The notes: a model not told the origin generated them from the letters alone. A DNA stretch of 64,000 bases from Tetrahymena thermophila SB210 (GCF_000189635.1 NW_002476470.1:1-64000), one strand, 5' to 3'. Shown: positions 12,524 to 26,241, counted from the stretch's first letter. A program made the numbers and translations.

Positions 12524-15500
12524 ATATAGAAAATAAAATTTCTTAATTTAATTATTTTCTTCTAAAAAAAAATAAAATATATGAAGGTATATATGTATGG
12601 TACTTTAATTAGTTTATTTGATGAAAACAAGAAGTAATGAGTATTCTAAATTATATATAATAAATGTATATAAATAAATAAGGGGCAATTTGTATTTTAA
12701 AATTTTAAGAATAATTTTTTTAGATAAGTAGTAATTAATGTACATACACTTTTAGTTAGAAAATAAAAATAAAGACTTAGTTTATAAATAACATTTAAAA
12801 AAAACAAAGAGGATTTTAGATAGTCATAGTACTATGTATTAAATAAAAAAATCTCTTAAGCTTATTATGTCAAACAAGCAATTTGATTAAGTATATCAGT
12901 TATTAGCTCTTAAAAGCTAAATAAATTTGCTAACTTGATACCTTACCCTATCAAAATTTAAAAAAATATTTTTCAGTATTTATTATATTAATTTTCTAAT
13001 TAACTATCAAAGTCTATTAATTTTAATATGAAAGATAATTTAAAATTTAAAATGTCTATCTATATTAGCTGAGAATCACTTACTTAATAATATAAATACA
13101 ATTAAAATTTGATTAAAAGGTTGATTTACATTCATATAATTTTGATGATTAAATCAATTTAAGTTGCGCAATAATGATTATGATAATAGTCAAAAAAATT
13201 TATTATCTAAATATCTTTCTTTTGCTTTATTGATTTTTTTTCAAAGTATAAATGTTCACAAGTAATGGATGAAGTAGTTAGAGAGTTTAGTTATATATCT
13301 AATTAAATTTATGGAAAAAATTAATTTAAGCAAATTTATATATGTTTTTTACTTTATAAAATATTAGAGTATTTATCTATAAAATATTTTAATGAATGTT
13401 ACATAAAAAGTAAAAAAATTTATACAAAAAATTTTCTTAAATGATAAATCAATAAATAAATAAATAAATAAACAAATCAGCTATTTTATTTGCTAAACTA
13501 AGTTATAAAATAAATATACTGTTAATACAAATATTGCTATCCATCACATCCCAAAATTATTGGCTTGTGTCATATAGAAAAAACAAACATGAAATATTAT
13601 CTGTAACAGCCAATAAATTGTTTCAAAATAGAGTAATTACACTTGATTTATTAGTGTATGCTTTTAATTTTGATTAAAAAATAAATAGTGTATTAGTGAA
13701 TAAATCTATAGAAAATCCTATGTTTTTAAGGAAAAGTCTATAATGTATTTTTAATTTTGATTAAAAAATGTGTATTAGAGAATCGATATATTGAAAGTCC
13801 TGATGTTTTTACAGAAAAGTCTATAGATGATTTAATGTTTCTGTCAATTATAAAATAAAGTTAAAAATGCCAAAAATTAACATTTTTTTCAAAGATTCCA
13901 AGTAAAATTATGGAAGCTTAAAAAGATAAATATAAAACATTAATAAATTATTGCATTATAAAGAAAATGACATGTTCTAAATAAGTAATAATATTTGAAT
14001 TTCATTTAAAAAAGCTGATCTTAAATTTTTACTTGCTTGATAATATTTGCGTGAATAAAATTGCCAAAAATTAATTATCTAAATCTTTTTTAATGTGAAT
14101 TATATATAGGCTTACACATTATTCTTTTCAAAAAGCCTAAAATTTTTAATTAATTTCTAGTCGTGAGTATTTTTCAAAGAATAAGAATTTATTAGACCAA
14201 ATCAAACAAATTCAATTTTATTTTCTACACTTTTAATTCATATTTCTGAGTATTTTGGAATTGAAGGTATTTGAATATTTACATATTTATTTCAAAAAAA
14301 TATTATTTAAGCGCTAATGACATTATGCAAATAAATGACTTAGTCTTTTTGAAGCTAAACATTCATTATTTTCAAATTTTATATTATTAGATTAAAAAAT
14401 TTATAGACCTATTAAAATACGTGAATTTTCCTTCAAACGTTTAGCCTGAAAGCTATTTTTAAGGATATTTTAATTAAGCATTTTAGAAGAATTACTTACT
14501 TAACTTAATTAAATCTAATAATTGATTAATCTCTTACGGGATGGGATGGATTCCAAATTTTTTACACTTTTTCAGATTGCTATCAAAAATAAATGAATAA
14601 ATGGATGACATACGATGTGTGCAATACAAAGAAACCATTAATAAATTTTTCATAATAATTTTGTAAATCATTTTATATTATTTTAATATAAATAAATTCA
14701 AGTAAAAAATATTTTTTTTTAAATAGAATTTTTTAAATATTTTTTGAATAATAGACAAATCTAATCAATTATGTTCCCTGAAATCTTAAAGTAAAAAATA
14801 AATTAATAACATCATGCTTTTTTGCTAAAATGTAACTTAGTTATCAACAAGCGAAAATATTTTCTTTTATTTGATATAAATAATTTTGTAATCTAAAAGA
14901 TAACTTTTTTAAACTATTTTTGAAAAATTTAGAAAATGAAGCTGTATATTTTTTATTTTTTGTTAATTATTAAAAAATAAATACTTCTTTACTTTTAATT
15001 GAAAATATTTGAATACATATCCAAAATTTAAAAGATGAAAATCTTTGTTTGTTTGTTTGATTGCTATTAGCGAATATATTTTTTTTATTTAAAATAGAAA
15101 AATTTCAAAAAATCTTTTTTAATAGATTAATGAATGTATTTATTTAAAAATTTTGTTACTAATTATGTTCAATATGCATTTAAAATTTAAAAAGAAAAAG
15201 ATTAAAATAAATTTTATGTAAATCAAGAATAATAATAGGCTTTCATAAAATTCAATCATTCAAAAATTAATACTTTCTTTTAGGAAAATTATTTTAAGTG
15301 CTCAAAAAATAAAAACAATTTGTTCATATATTGATTTACAAGCAAGCAATTTACAAGCTGTTTATTCTTAATTCATTATAATAATTTTAAAACTATGTTA
15401 CTCATTTTAATGCTAAATGCATATTTACTTTTAAAACCATCTTATATTTTTAAGTCTATTTTTTTGAGTTCATTTTCAGTTATGAATTAAAGTTTTTGTT

Positions 15501-16556
15501 TGAAATGTTTCATTAACATTTTCTTCAAATCTGAAATGATTTTAATAGAAAGCAAAGGAATATTGATTGATAATTGCCAATAAAATTTGAAAAATCACTA
15601 ATAAGTAAATATCACTATACTTAAAATAAATAAGGAGAAAAATCCAAAAGATATCCTTATTAATTTCCAATTAATTGTAGACTAATTTGTTTTAATTAAA
15701 AAGAAAAATAAATAATTAATTAGTAACTTTGTTTGTTTGTTTGTTTGTTTGCTTGCTTGTTAATAATCAATTATCAAAATCAAATTTATGCATTCATTCA
15801 AAGATTATCAATTATTTTCTAATAACATTACTTACCTAAAATCAATTATTTAAGATATTAAATAATAAATATAATTTATTAAATTAAAGCACTCCACTTA
15901 TACTTTTATCATTGATTTTAATTAAATCCTTTCACTCAAAAGATAAAATATTTGAATTTACTTCTTAATATATTTATACAAGATTTTATGTAAGCAAATA
16001 GAGGAGTTAAGAATTTTAATTATATTCATATATAGATTCACTAAAAAGCATAAAGATTCAAGTTTTTTTTGAAAAAGTATTTACATATATGTATATATGT
16101 ATATTCATACATTCATGCATAGATGCATACATTTTTGTATAAATATATAATATTTTCTTAATAAATTGTTACATTTGCACTGATTAGTATACTTTTTACT
16201 CTCATTATCAAATCAAATTTAGATAGACCCACAAAAGAAAAATACTACTAACAGCTTCTGGCTGTTTATAACCTTTAAAGGATGAAATCAATGATTTTAA
16301 ATATAAAAGTTGCATATAACAAAAAAATAAACAATAAAAAATCATGCGAATTAAATAAGCAAAATACTATTAATTAATCAAAGTAATAAATATTTTGTTT
16401 TCATTTTTAAGTATTTTAATTAAAATGTAAATTCCAAAGACAAAGCACTTTCTCAAATTTGTATTTTGGGTATTATATCTATAAATCAATATATACCATA
16501 TGTAATAAGTATAGACCCAAAAAAAATGCGAAGCATAATTTCAAATAAAATCACAT
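12524..16556. repeat. Upstream flank of surface-antigen unit (duplicon copy 2)
   Basis: Non-coding. It carries the same ordered landmarks as the flank of the first antigen gene and adds 'cttacgggatgggatggattcc' (14533) and 'gcgctaatgacattatgcaaa' (14310), which are also found in the copies upstream of the genes at 30949-32952 (first element only), 44728-46386 and 60389-61249. It ends with 'taataagtatagacccaaaaaaa' (16503), matching 8971 in copy 1. A (TTTG)n run lies at about 15727-15760. Confidence 0.75.
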
Positions 16557-16711
16557 AATGTGATATTTAAAAAAAATAATCATAAAAATTCTATATTTTA
16601 GATTAAAATATCTGTTACAAAATATATAATACAAAACATAATAAAATATACTCAATTATTTAAATGTTATTTAATTTATTCCGACTACTTTGATCATTTA
16701 TTTATCAATTA

Positions 16712-18554
16712 TCATTAGAAATATTTAAAGATAACTAATCTTTTTGATTTAAGACACTAGTTATTTATTTTCAATTCTCCCTATCTATCAATTTTGTTTG
16801 AACTATTATTAAGAATAAAATGTTAAATTTAAAATAAATTTTTTAAATCAGTAAATAAAAACAAGAGGAATAAAAATTAAAAATAAATTAATTAATATAT
16901 CTCTATTGTTTTAAATTCATTTTTATATAAAAAACATATCGCAATGTAAACCACATAAACTATTTTTACAGAAGTTGAAGATTCAAATTTGTGAGATTAG
17001 TGTACATTGCTAAAGCAGAACATAAGCTTGATACGCCCTCATCCCCAATTAAATTGGAACTATTTAAATATTGAAGAAGTATAAATAAATAATTAATTAG
17101 TTTGTTAGAAGTAAAAAATGTTCTAAAAATATGAAATAATAAAAAATAATTTTGTTAGAAATGAAAAAAAAAAATTAAAAATGAAAGAATGAGTTAAATT
17201 ACAAAGAAAAAAATAAACAATTAGAAATAAAAAAAAGATAATAAATAATTTAAAAGAGTTTAATATTTTAAATTCATTTTTATATTAAGAAATATCACTA
17301 TTCAAAACTAATAAACTTTTTTTACGAAAGGTCAAGTTTCAAATTTGAGAGATTAATGCACTTTTCTAAAGCAAAACCTAAATTTGATATACCTGAATCG
17401 CCTATTTAATTTTCACTTTGAAGAAAGAAAAAAAAATTAATTTGTTAAATAGAAGTAAAAATGAGGAAAAAATAAAAATAACAATCAATGAGTAAATTAA
17501 TAATGAAAGCAATATTAAAATGAGTTAAATTAACAAATAAAAAAAAACAAAAGCAGATTAAAAAATAATAATTCAAAAAAAATTCTATTAAATAATAGTA
17601 TTAAAAGAGTTTTGTTGTTTTAAATTCATTTTTATATTAAAAAATATCATAATGCAAAGCTAATAAACTGTTTTTACGAAAGATCAAGTTTCAAGTTTGA
17701 TAAATTAGTGCATTTTCCTAAACCAGATCTTAAACCTAACGTACCATCAACACCAATTTAATTGGATCTTTTTAAATATTGAAAAAATATTTATAATTAA
17801 TTAGTTAGTTAGTCATAAGTCAAAATGAAGAAAAAATATAAAATAATAAACAAAAGCAATATTTGAAAATTAAATAAGAGCTAAATTAACAAACAAACAA
17901 ACAAAACACAAGTGAAAATAAAAAAAGAAAAATAAATCAAATAAAAAACTAACAAATAAATAAATAGATTAAAAGTGTTTTATTGTATTAAATTCATTTT
18001 ATTTTTAAAAAATAGCACAATCCAAAACTAAAAAACTGTTTTTACGAAAGATCAAGTATAAATTTTGTGAGATTAGTGCACTTTGCTAAAGCATGACCAA
18101 GGCGTGATGTACCCTTATCACCAATTTAATTGTACCTTTTTAATTATTGAAGAAAAATATATAATTCAATAAGATAGTTGCAAGTAAAAAATAAAGAAAT
18201 AATATTAATTCGTAAATAAAGAATTTAGTTAATAAAGAAATCAAAAGCTAAAAGTAAAAAATTGAGTTGAATTAACAAAGAATAAAAAACACAATCAGAA
18301 TAAAAAAGAAAAATAAATCAAATAAAAGGCTAATAAATAAATAAATTAATTAAATGAATTTTACTGTTTTAAATTTATTTTTATATAAAAAACCATGACA
18401 ATTAAAATAAATAAATTGTTTTTTACTAAAGATAGAGTATCAAGTTTGAGAGTTTACTGCATTTTGATAAAGTAATGCATAAGCCTAACACACCTTCATC
18501 ACCAATTAAATTTTCGCTTTTTAAATATAGAAGAAAAAAATATAATTTGTTTAT

Positions 18555-18602
<48 letters not shown>

Positions 18603-21600
18603 ATTTAAAAAATGAAGAAAAAATATTAAATAACAAGAAAATAATTTAGTTAATAATGAATGAATGAATGAAAAATTTAAAAGTGAAAAAATGAGTTAAA
18701 TTAAAAAATAAACAAAAAAAAACACAAGCAGAATAAATTATCACAATCCTAAACTAATAAATTATTTTTACGAAAGATGAAGTGTCAAGTTTGAGAGATT
18801 AGTGCATCTTGCTAAAGAACTTAAACTTTATGCACCATCAACACTAATTTTATTGTACCTTTTTAAGAATTCAAGAAAAAAATATAATTCATTAGCTACC
18901 TAATTAAAAAACGAAGTAAAATATGAAATTAATAAATAAATAATGAAAGCAAAATTTAAAAATGTAAAAATGAGTTAAATTAGCAAAAAAAGAAAAAAAA
19001 TATAAGCAGGATAAAGCAGAAAATAAATAAAAGAAAAAGCTAATAAATAATTTAAAAGAATTAGTTATTTATGTTATAAATTAATTTGTATATTTAAAGA
19101 TACATATAATAATATTTTACGATAGATCAAGTATCAAGTTTTAGAGATTAGTACACTTTCCTAAAGCAGAACTTAAGCCTTAAGTACCTTTAACACCAAT
19201 TAAATTGGATCTTTTTAAATATTAAAGAAATATATATAACTATTTATTTAATTAATTAATTAGTAATAATGAAAAAATGAAGAAAAAATATGAAATAATC
19301 CAAGAACAATTTAGTTAATAATGAAAGCAAAAGTCGAAAATAAAAAATGTGTTAAATTAACAATGAAAGGAAAGGATTAACACAAGTAAAATTAAATAGA
19401 AAAATTAATAAATAGGTTAAGAGAGTTTTGAAGTTTTAAATTCGTTTTTGTATTAAAAAATATCATTATTCAAAACTAATAAATTGTTTTACGAAAGATC
19501 AAGAGTCAAATTTTATATATTAGTGCACTTTGCTATAGCAGAACCTAAGCCTGATACTCCCTCGGCACCAATTTTATTTGAACTTTTTAAATATTAACAA
19601 GTATATATAATTAATTAGCAAGCTAGTTAGTTGTAAAAAATGAAGAAAAATATGAAATAATAAGAAAATTATTTATTAAAAGTGTTTTATTTGATTAAAT
19701 TTATATATAAAAAATATCATAATCCTTAATAAAATAAATAAATAAACTGTTTTTACAGAAGGTGAAGTGTTAAGTTAGAGAGATTAATACAATTTGTTAA
19801 AGCAGAACCAAAATTTTATGCACCTTCATCACTAATTTGATTTGACCTTTTTAAAAATGAAGAAATAAATTAAATTTATTCGTTAGTTAGTTAGTTAGAA
19901 GTAAAAAAATTAAGAAAAAATATGTGTTTTAAATATAATTTTATATTTAAAAATATCACAATGCAAAATAAATAAACAAACAAACTAAATAACTAACTAT
20001 TTTTACATAAGATGAAGTGTAAAGTTTGAGAGATTAGTATAATTTGCTAAAGCAGAACTTAAACCTGATGCACCATCAACACCAATTTAATTAGACCTTT
20101 TTACATATTGAAGATATATTTATTATTAATTAGCTAGTTATTAGGATAAAATCATTAAAAAATATGAAATAATCAAAAAATATTTTAGTTTATTATGAAA
20201 ACAAAAGTTTAAAATAAAAAAATGAGTTAAATAAAAAAAATATTAAAAAAAAAAATTAATAATATTTTATTGCTTTAAATTCATTTTTATATGAAAAAAT
20301 ATCACTTTAAAAAACAAATAAACTATTTTTACGAAAGATTAATGGCCAGCTTTATAAGATTAGTGCATTTTGATAATGTAGAACCCAAGCCGGTTGCACC
20401 TTCGTTACAGATTTAATTGTACCTTTATAAATATTGAAGTAAAAATGTCTAAATAATAAGTTAGTTAAAAGTAAAAAATGAAGAAAAAGTATGAAATAAT
20501 AAAAATAAAATTTAGTTAATAATGAAATCAAAAGTTTATAAAATGAGTTATTTTACAAAGAAACAAAAAGGATACTCGAAGACTGAAAAATAAAAATAAG
20601 TTAAATTAAAAGTGCTTCTTTGTCTTTAAATTAATTTTTATGTTAAAAAATATCGCAATCTAAAACAAACTCATAAATTGTTTTTACGAAAGATCAAGAC
20701 TCAAATTTGTGAGATTAGTGCACTTTGATAAACCAGATCCTAAGCCTGATGCACCTTTAGCGCCAATTTTATTGGAACTTTTAATAATAGAAGAAATAAA
20801 TTTAATTAGTTAGTTAATTAGTTAGAAATAAAAAATGAAATATATTTATGAAATAACAAGAAATCAAGGCAATCAAAAAAATAGTTAAATTAAAGAAAGA
20901 AAAAAAACATGCAAGCAGAATAAAAAAGAAAATAAGTAAAATAAAAAACTTATAAATAAATTTATGAGCTTTGTTGTTTTAAATTCATTTTTTTTTAAAT
21001 ATCACAATCCAAAACTATAATAATAAAAAATTTTTACGAAAGATCAAGTATCAAATATGAGAGATTAATGCACTTTGATAAAGCAGAACCTAAGCCTGAT
21101 GCTCCTTCGACACCAATCTAGTTAGATCTTTTTAAATATTGAAGAAATATTTATATTTAATTAAATATTTAATGTTAAGGAAAAGAAAGGAAGAAAGCAT
21201 ATTAAACAAAAAGAAAGAATTTAATTTATAATGAATGATTCAGAAGATTGAAAAAGAATAAATAAATGAGTTAAATTAACAAAGAAAAAAAGAAAAAAAA
21301 ACACAAGATATACATACTAAAAAAGAAAAAAAACACAAGCATAATAATAAACAAAATAAATCAGATTAAAATTTAATAAATTGCTTTTACGGAAGATGAA
21401 GTGTGAAGTTTGAGAGATTAGTGCATTTTGATAAAGCAGAACCTAAGCATAATATGCCATCAACACCAATTTAATTGAACCTTTTTAAATATTAAAGAAA
21501 TATATATAATTAATTAGTGTTATTTAAGAAAAAAATGACAAAAAATATCAAATAATATGAAAAGAATTTAGTTAATAATCAAAATGAAAGTTGAAAACTA

Positions 21601-22921
21601 AAAAATAAATTAGTCAAATTAATAAAGAAAACACAAATAAAAAAAAATAAAAATAAATTAAAAGAGCAATTAATTATTTTAAATTGATTTTTTGAAAACA
21701 TATCACAATCTAAAGCAAATAAACTGTTTTTACGAAAGATCAAGGATCAAGTTAGTGAGATTACAGCATTTTGCTAAAGCAAAACTCAAGCCTGATATAC
21801 CTTCAACACCAATTTAATTGCACCTTTAAAATATAGAGGAAAAAATATTTAATTAATTTATTAATTATTTAGTTAGAAGTAAAAATGAATAAAAAATAAA
21901 TATGAAATAATAAGAAAAGTACTTACTTAATTAATTAATAATTAAAGTAAAAGTTTAAATTGAATAAATTTACAAATAAAGTAAAAAAAAAAACACACAA
22001 AAAGAATAAAAAGCAAAAATATATCAAATAAATAAATTAGAAGATTTTTGTTGATTTAAATTCATTTAAATATAATAAACTATTTATTTTTACGAAAGAT
22101 CAAGTGTGAAGTTTGAGAGATTAGTGCAATTTCCTAAACCAGAACCTAAACCTTATAAACCCTCATTACTAATCTGATTGGATCTTTTTAAATATGAGGA
22201 AGTATATAAAAATAATTAATTAACTAGTAAGTAAAAATGAAGAAAAATTATGAGAAATAAGAAATGAATAAATATTAATGATGAAAACAAAAGTAGAAAA
22301 TGAATAATAAGAAAATAAATAAAATAAAAAGTTAATAAATAATTTAAAAGAGTTTTATTGCTTTAAATTCATTATATTTTAAAAATATCAAACATAATCC
22401 AAATCAGATAAATTGTTTTTACGAAAGAATAAGTGTGAAGTTTGAGAGATTAATGCACTTTGCTAAAGCAGGACCTAAGTCTGATGTACTTTCATTACCA
22501 ATTTAACTAGACCTTTTTAAAAATTTAAGAAATATATTTATATATAATTAGTTAGTTAGTAATAACGAAAAAATGAAGAAAATATGAAATAATAAGAAAA
22601 GAATTTAATTAATAATCAAATAAAAGTAAAAAATGAAAAATAATTTAAAAAACATTTATATGTTGTATTCTTAAAATTAAAATTTCTTTTATAAAAATAA
22701 TTTTTTAAACAACTTAAAATAAAATATTAATAAATTAAATAATAATATTAATAAATAAATAAATAAATATACTTTAGATCTATACAGATAACTGAATAGG
22801 ATTAAAAAGAAGAGTTTAAAAACTTTTTTATAAATAAAAATAAATTTAAATAATATTCATATTAAAGTAACTATTTATTTACATCTTTTAGACTTTTATA
22901 ATACTTTTTATATTACATCAT
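16712..22921 (-). CDS. LRR protein encoded one repeat per exon: 20 exons, 568 aa, complete (gene B)
   Basis: Minus strand, ciliate code. Exons 5' to 3': 22883-22921, 22773-22822, 22423-22512, 22094-22183, 21734-21823, 21391-21480, 21038-21127, 20688-20777, 20333-20422, 20007-20096, 19757-19846, 19493-19582, 19121-19210, 18772-18858, 18427-18516, 18046-18135, 17678-17767, 17326-17415, 16970-17059, 16712-16802. The sum is 1707 bases, exactly 569 codons with the TGA. Sixteen of the 17 LRR exons are 90 bases and one is 87; I checked all and found no in-frame TGA. Each encodes about 30 residues of type SNQIGVEGASGLGSALSKC then xNLxxLxLDL, the ribonuclease-inhibitor-like LRR. Exon 1 reads MMQYKKYYKSLKD; the last exon has the basic tail SKRLVIFKYFQ. 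Introns are 160-291 bases, except 60 after exon 1. There is no signal peptide or membrane segment. Inferred: intracellular binding solenoid; ligand unknown. Confidence 0.92.
18554..18602. repeat. (TTAG)n microsatellite inside an LRR-gene intron
   Basis: About 12 uninterrupted TTAG/AGTT units in the intron between the exons at 18046-18135 and 18427-18516 lie at the homologous place where other introns of the gene have 2-4 units ('ttagttagttag'). Confidence 0.9.
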
Positions 22922-23698
22922 TTATTTATTTGTTGGTTTATTTTACAAAAATATTTAATAAAAATTTATGGAAATTTAATTAATTAATTATAAAAATGTG
23001 AAAAAACTTATTTAAATAAAAAGAAAAAAACAAATATATAATAAGATAAATCAAATATCTATGGATTTAAATAGTTCACTTTTTAAGAGGGGTTACGAAA
23101 AAAAGTTAGTGAAATTTTCATTATAAAACCTTAATAGAAAAATAATAATTTTACTTTACTTTCATAAAAAAATTAAAATTGAAACCCTCACTATTAGAAC
23201 TATTCGGACTCAACATAAAATTTTGTGTAAAATAGTAAAAACCTCTGGTCGGATTTCCTAAATCCGAAGTCCGAGGAAAAAGATAATTTGGTTTATCAAT
23301 AACTGTAGACTTAAAAAATCATACATCCTTATTCTTTATCATATTCCTTAGTTGCAATAAATAACAGTTTTTAAATTTTCTATTAATTTATAAAAAATAT
23401 TTATTATTCTACTAATAAATACATATTTTTGACTTATGCGGACTTATGCGCGAAATAATTAGTTAATTATTCATGAATAACTAGCTAGCTTTTATACAAA
23501 TTTAACTTTTTTCTATAAAATAAAAAAAGTCCCTAAAATTAAAAAAGATTAAAAAGAGTAAAATAAAATTTTAATAAAAGATATGTATGTATGTATGTAT
23601 GTGAGATAGATAATACATATTAAAAAAATTTTTTTTGATAATTTATTAAAAATGAAAAGAATATGTAAGCAAAAAAAAAATTATAAGAAAAGAAATTT
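22922..23698. other. Spacer with gene-remnant copy and antigen-gene 3' flank
   Basis: The stretch upstream of the LRR gene start holds a plus-strand coding-remnant copy (about 23228-23371, listed separately) and then the 'aaaaaaagtccctaaaatt' sequence (23521) and tandem 'gtatgtat' (23583), shared with the other antigen 3' flanks. Nothing else recognised. Confidence 0.6.
23228..23371 (+). pseudogene. Coding remnant, copy 1 (short)
   Basis: After an AAAATAG acceptor-like site, the frame reads KNLWSDFLNPKSEEKDNLVY and then HPYSLSYSLVAINN, with a clear protein-level match to the copy at 26242-26640 (KNLGSDFLNPKSKVKDNMVY, HPYSVSYALVAIKN). After 23371 the homology stops abruptly and the sequence rejoins the common flank also seen at about 26945, so this copy looks like a deletion derivative. 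Family not recognised. Confidence 0.5.
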
Positions 23699-23864
23699 TA
23701 TTTTAATTAACTGAATGTACAAAATAAATAATACTTTTCAATCAAATCAGCATACATATATAATATAAAGGTTCAGTAAGAACTTTAATATATTGAGCTA
23801 ACAATCAAATAAATATTATAATAAATCTGTTTTTTTTGAATAATTTTAATTCAAACATAAAAAA

Positions 23865-24764
23865 TCAGAAAAAGAATGAAATTGTAAATAAAACTGAGCT
23901 CAAAATTATCATTGAGTTTGTTGAAGAAGAGGAAGGAGAAGAAGAAGAAGAAGGAAGAGCTGTTGCTTAGCAACCAGATTTATCAGCCTTAGCATATTAG
24001 GTGCTATTTCCATAACAGGCAAGACAATCGGCATTAGTCCATGTATTAGCAGTTCTACTATCACCACAAGTTGCAGTTGAAGCTACACAACCAGTTTATG
24101 CATTATTAGCAAAGACAGCTTGAACTGAGCCATTAGGAGTTCCAGGACAAGATTGACAGAAGAGATCAGAAGCACCTGTAAGTCCTGATGAAGTACTTGC
24201 AGGACAACTAGTAATAGCACATTTTCCAGAATTTGCACCATTCTACCAGGCCAAACCAGCAGGAACAGTTGGAACAGCTGTACAAGTTCCAGCAGTTGTG
24301 CATGTTGCAGCAGAGCAACTAACATCGGCACCAGGTGGATTTGCTTAGCAACCATTTTTATCTACTTAAGTATATTAGCTGGATTTTCCATAACAGGCAA
24401 GGCAATCTGAGTTAGTCCATGTATGAGCAGGTCTAGCATAACAATCTGCAGTTGAAGCAACACAACCAGTAAACCCAATATTAACAAAGACAGCTGCAAC
24501 TCCATTGACAGTAGGACCAGGACAAGATGTACAGAAGGGATTAGAAGCATTAACAAGTCCTGATGAAGTATTTGCAGGACAGTTATTAATAGCACAATTT
24601 CCATTAATTGAACCATTCTACCAGCTCAAGCCAGCTGGAACAGTTGGAACTTTGGGGCAAGTACCTGTTGAGCATATACTAGAAAGGCAAGTAATATCTG
24701 CACCTTGAGCAGCGAATATTTAGCTCGCTAAAAGTGAGGCTATCAATAACTTTAAAATATTCAT
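23865..24764 (-). CDS. Cysteine-rich GPI-type surface antigen, 2 repeats
   Basis: Single exon of 299 residues with ATG at 24764 and TGA at 23865-23867. The signal peptide is MNILKLLIASLLASQIFA, then AQGADITC. It has two diverged repeats with the family landmarks NCAINNCPAN, PFCTSCPG, GCVAST, NSDCLACYG and NGCQA. The second repeat is followed by a long Ser/Pro linker (LPSSSSSPSSSTNS) encoded by an expanded AGA/GAA run on the plus strand, then a hydrophobic GPI-type tail ending ISFFF. It is short for the family in this window (others reach 667 residues), but the frame and all expected ends are intact, so I take it as functional. The 3' block lies at 23699-23864. Confidence 0.92.
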
Positions 24765-24798
24765 TTTACTTAATTTTTTTTTTAATTGTTTTCTTTTT

Positions 24799-24848
24799 AA
24801 TTAATTAATTATTATGAAAAAAGGTTGTTTGATTTAAGTATTTATAAA
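24799..24848 (-). promoter_or_regulatory. Conserved 5' block upstream of surface-antigen gene
   Basis: Variant of the common block: TTAATTAATTAATTATTATG, then AAAAAAGGTTGTTTGATTTA (G to A in the GAGGTTG core) and TATTTATAAA, upstream of the ATG at 24764. The pseudogene at 27405-28317 carries the same core variant. Confidence 0.5.
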
Positions 24849-26241
24849 GAAAGATATTGACAAAAAATTTCTTAATTTAACTTTTTCTTCTAAAATATAA
24901 TAAAATCTATGAAGATATGTACCTATGTACTTTAATTAATTTATTACAAGTTTTAATGAGCATTCTAAATTATAAATAATGAATGTATAAAAATAAATAA
25001 GGGGCTAATTTATATTTTAAAATTTTAAGTAAAATTTTATAAGTTATCCTTTATATATCTTCATTTTTTTGATGAAAATTTATGCGCAAATAAAGGGAAG
25101 TACAGTGAATTAAAAGTATATTAGTTGAATTTTATATGTTAAAGTATTAAATTCAATATTCAAAGTTTTGCTGAGTGTTTATAGTTGATTTCAAGCTTAA
25201 TTACATTGTCATTTTGTTTCTTCAAGTAACAATTATTAATTAAGATTAGCTTAATTTTAGATATGTGTAATCTTAAAAAGAAAAAATTTATTATTTTATT
25301 TGAATTTTTGACAATCTGTATAATTCTGTAAAAATAATTTTAACAAAAAATAATATCATAAACTGACTTAAAAATCACTTATCAATAGATTTTATACATA
25401 ACTAAAAATGCTAAATGAATGTAAGTTTGTTATATTTCTTTATGAAAAAAATATTTATAAACTTTTTTAATATTTTTGAAGGGATAGAGGAATCAAAAAT
25501 GGCATAAATTAAAACAGACAAAGTACAAGAAGAAAGACTACATACTTTTAAATAAATTGGTTTTTTCTTAACAAAATAAAATATATTTTAAGTCAAACAA
25601 TGACTTAAAATATTTTATTATTTTTCTATTCAGAATGAAATAGGGAATAGATCTTTCAAATTCATTCAAATTATCTAATACAACTACAAGATCAAATATT
25701 CTGAGTAAATCTTATTTATTAATTAAAAAACAAATTCATGAATTTACTTAAATAATATAGATTAACAAACAACTTTGAATAAAGTAGTACGAGGCAAAAA
25801 CTATTTATGAAATGAATGTGTATAATGATTAATAATTAAATAAACTTAAGTAGATTTTTTTAGATTAAAATTAGAAAGACTTCTTGAAACAGCATATAAA
25901 TTAAAATGGTTTGTAAATACTTAGCCAATAAATTAGTGTGTAAATATACTAAAATGTTTCAATAATTTAAAAATTAATAATTCTTAAGAAGGAAAATTTC
26001 ATTTGATATATAGTAGAATCAATTAGTTTCTAATTAGCTTTGTTCACAAATATAAATCAGCAAAAAAAATTCTCAAGTCAATTTATCAATTAGTCTATAA
26101 AATATCTATTTTGTGTAATATGCTTGTGTGTTTTCAAAAATGTTACAAAGATATTTTGATTATTAATTTTTGGTAATTATTTACTGTAAAAAACATATTA
26201 AATTATGTAACCTTAATTAATTTAATAAGGAAAAAACAGTA
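24849..26241. other. AT-rich spacer, no intact gene
   Basis: The first ~200 bases resemble the proximal flank of other antigen genes; the remainder is unlike the duplicon. A plus-strand 53-residue ORF (25442-25603, MKKIFINFFNIFEGIEESKM...) has a natural-looking composition but is too short to call. No other feature seen. Confidence 0.4.

Noticed and set aside
16900..22600. Satellite or RNA-gene array interpretation of the ~300-bp repeats
   Set aside because: The conserved 90-base cores have exact splice borders, one phase and open frames with an LRR consensus; this is a split gene, not a non-coding array or 5S-like cluster.
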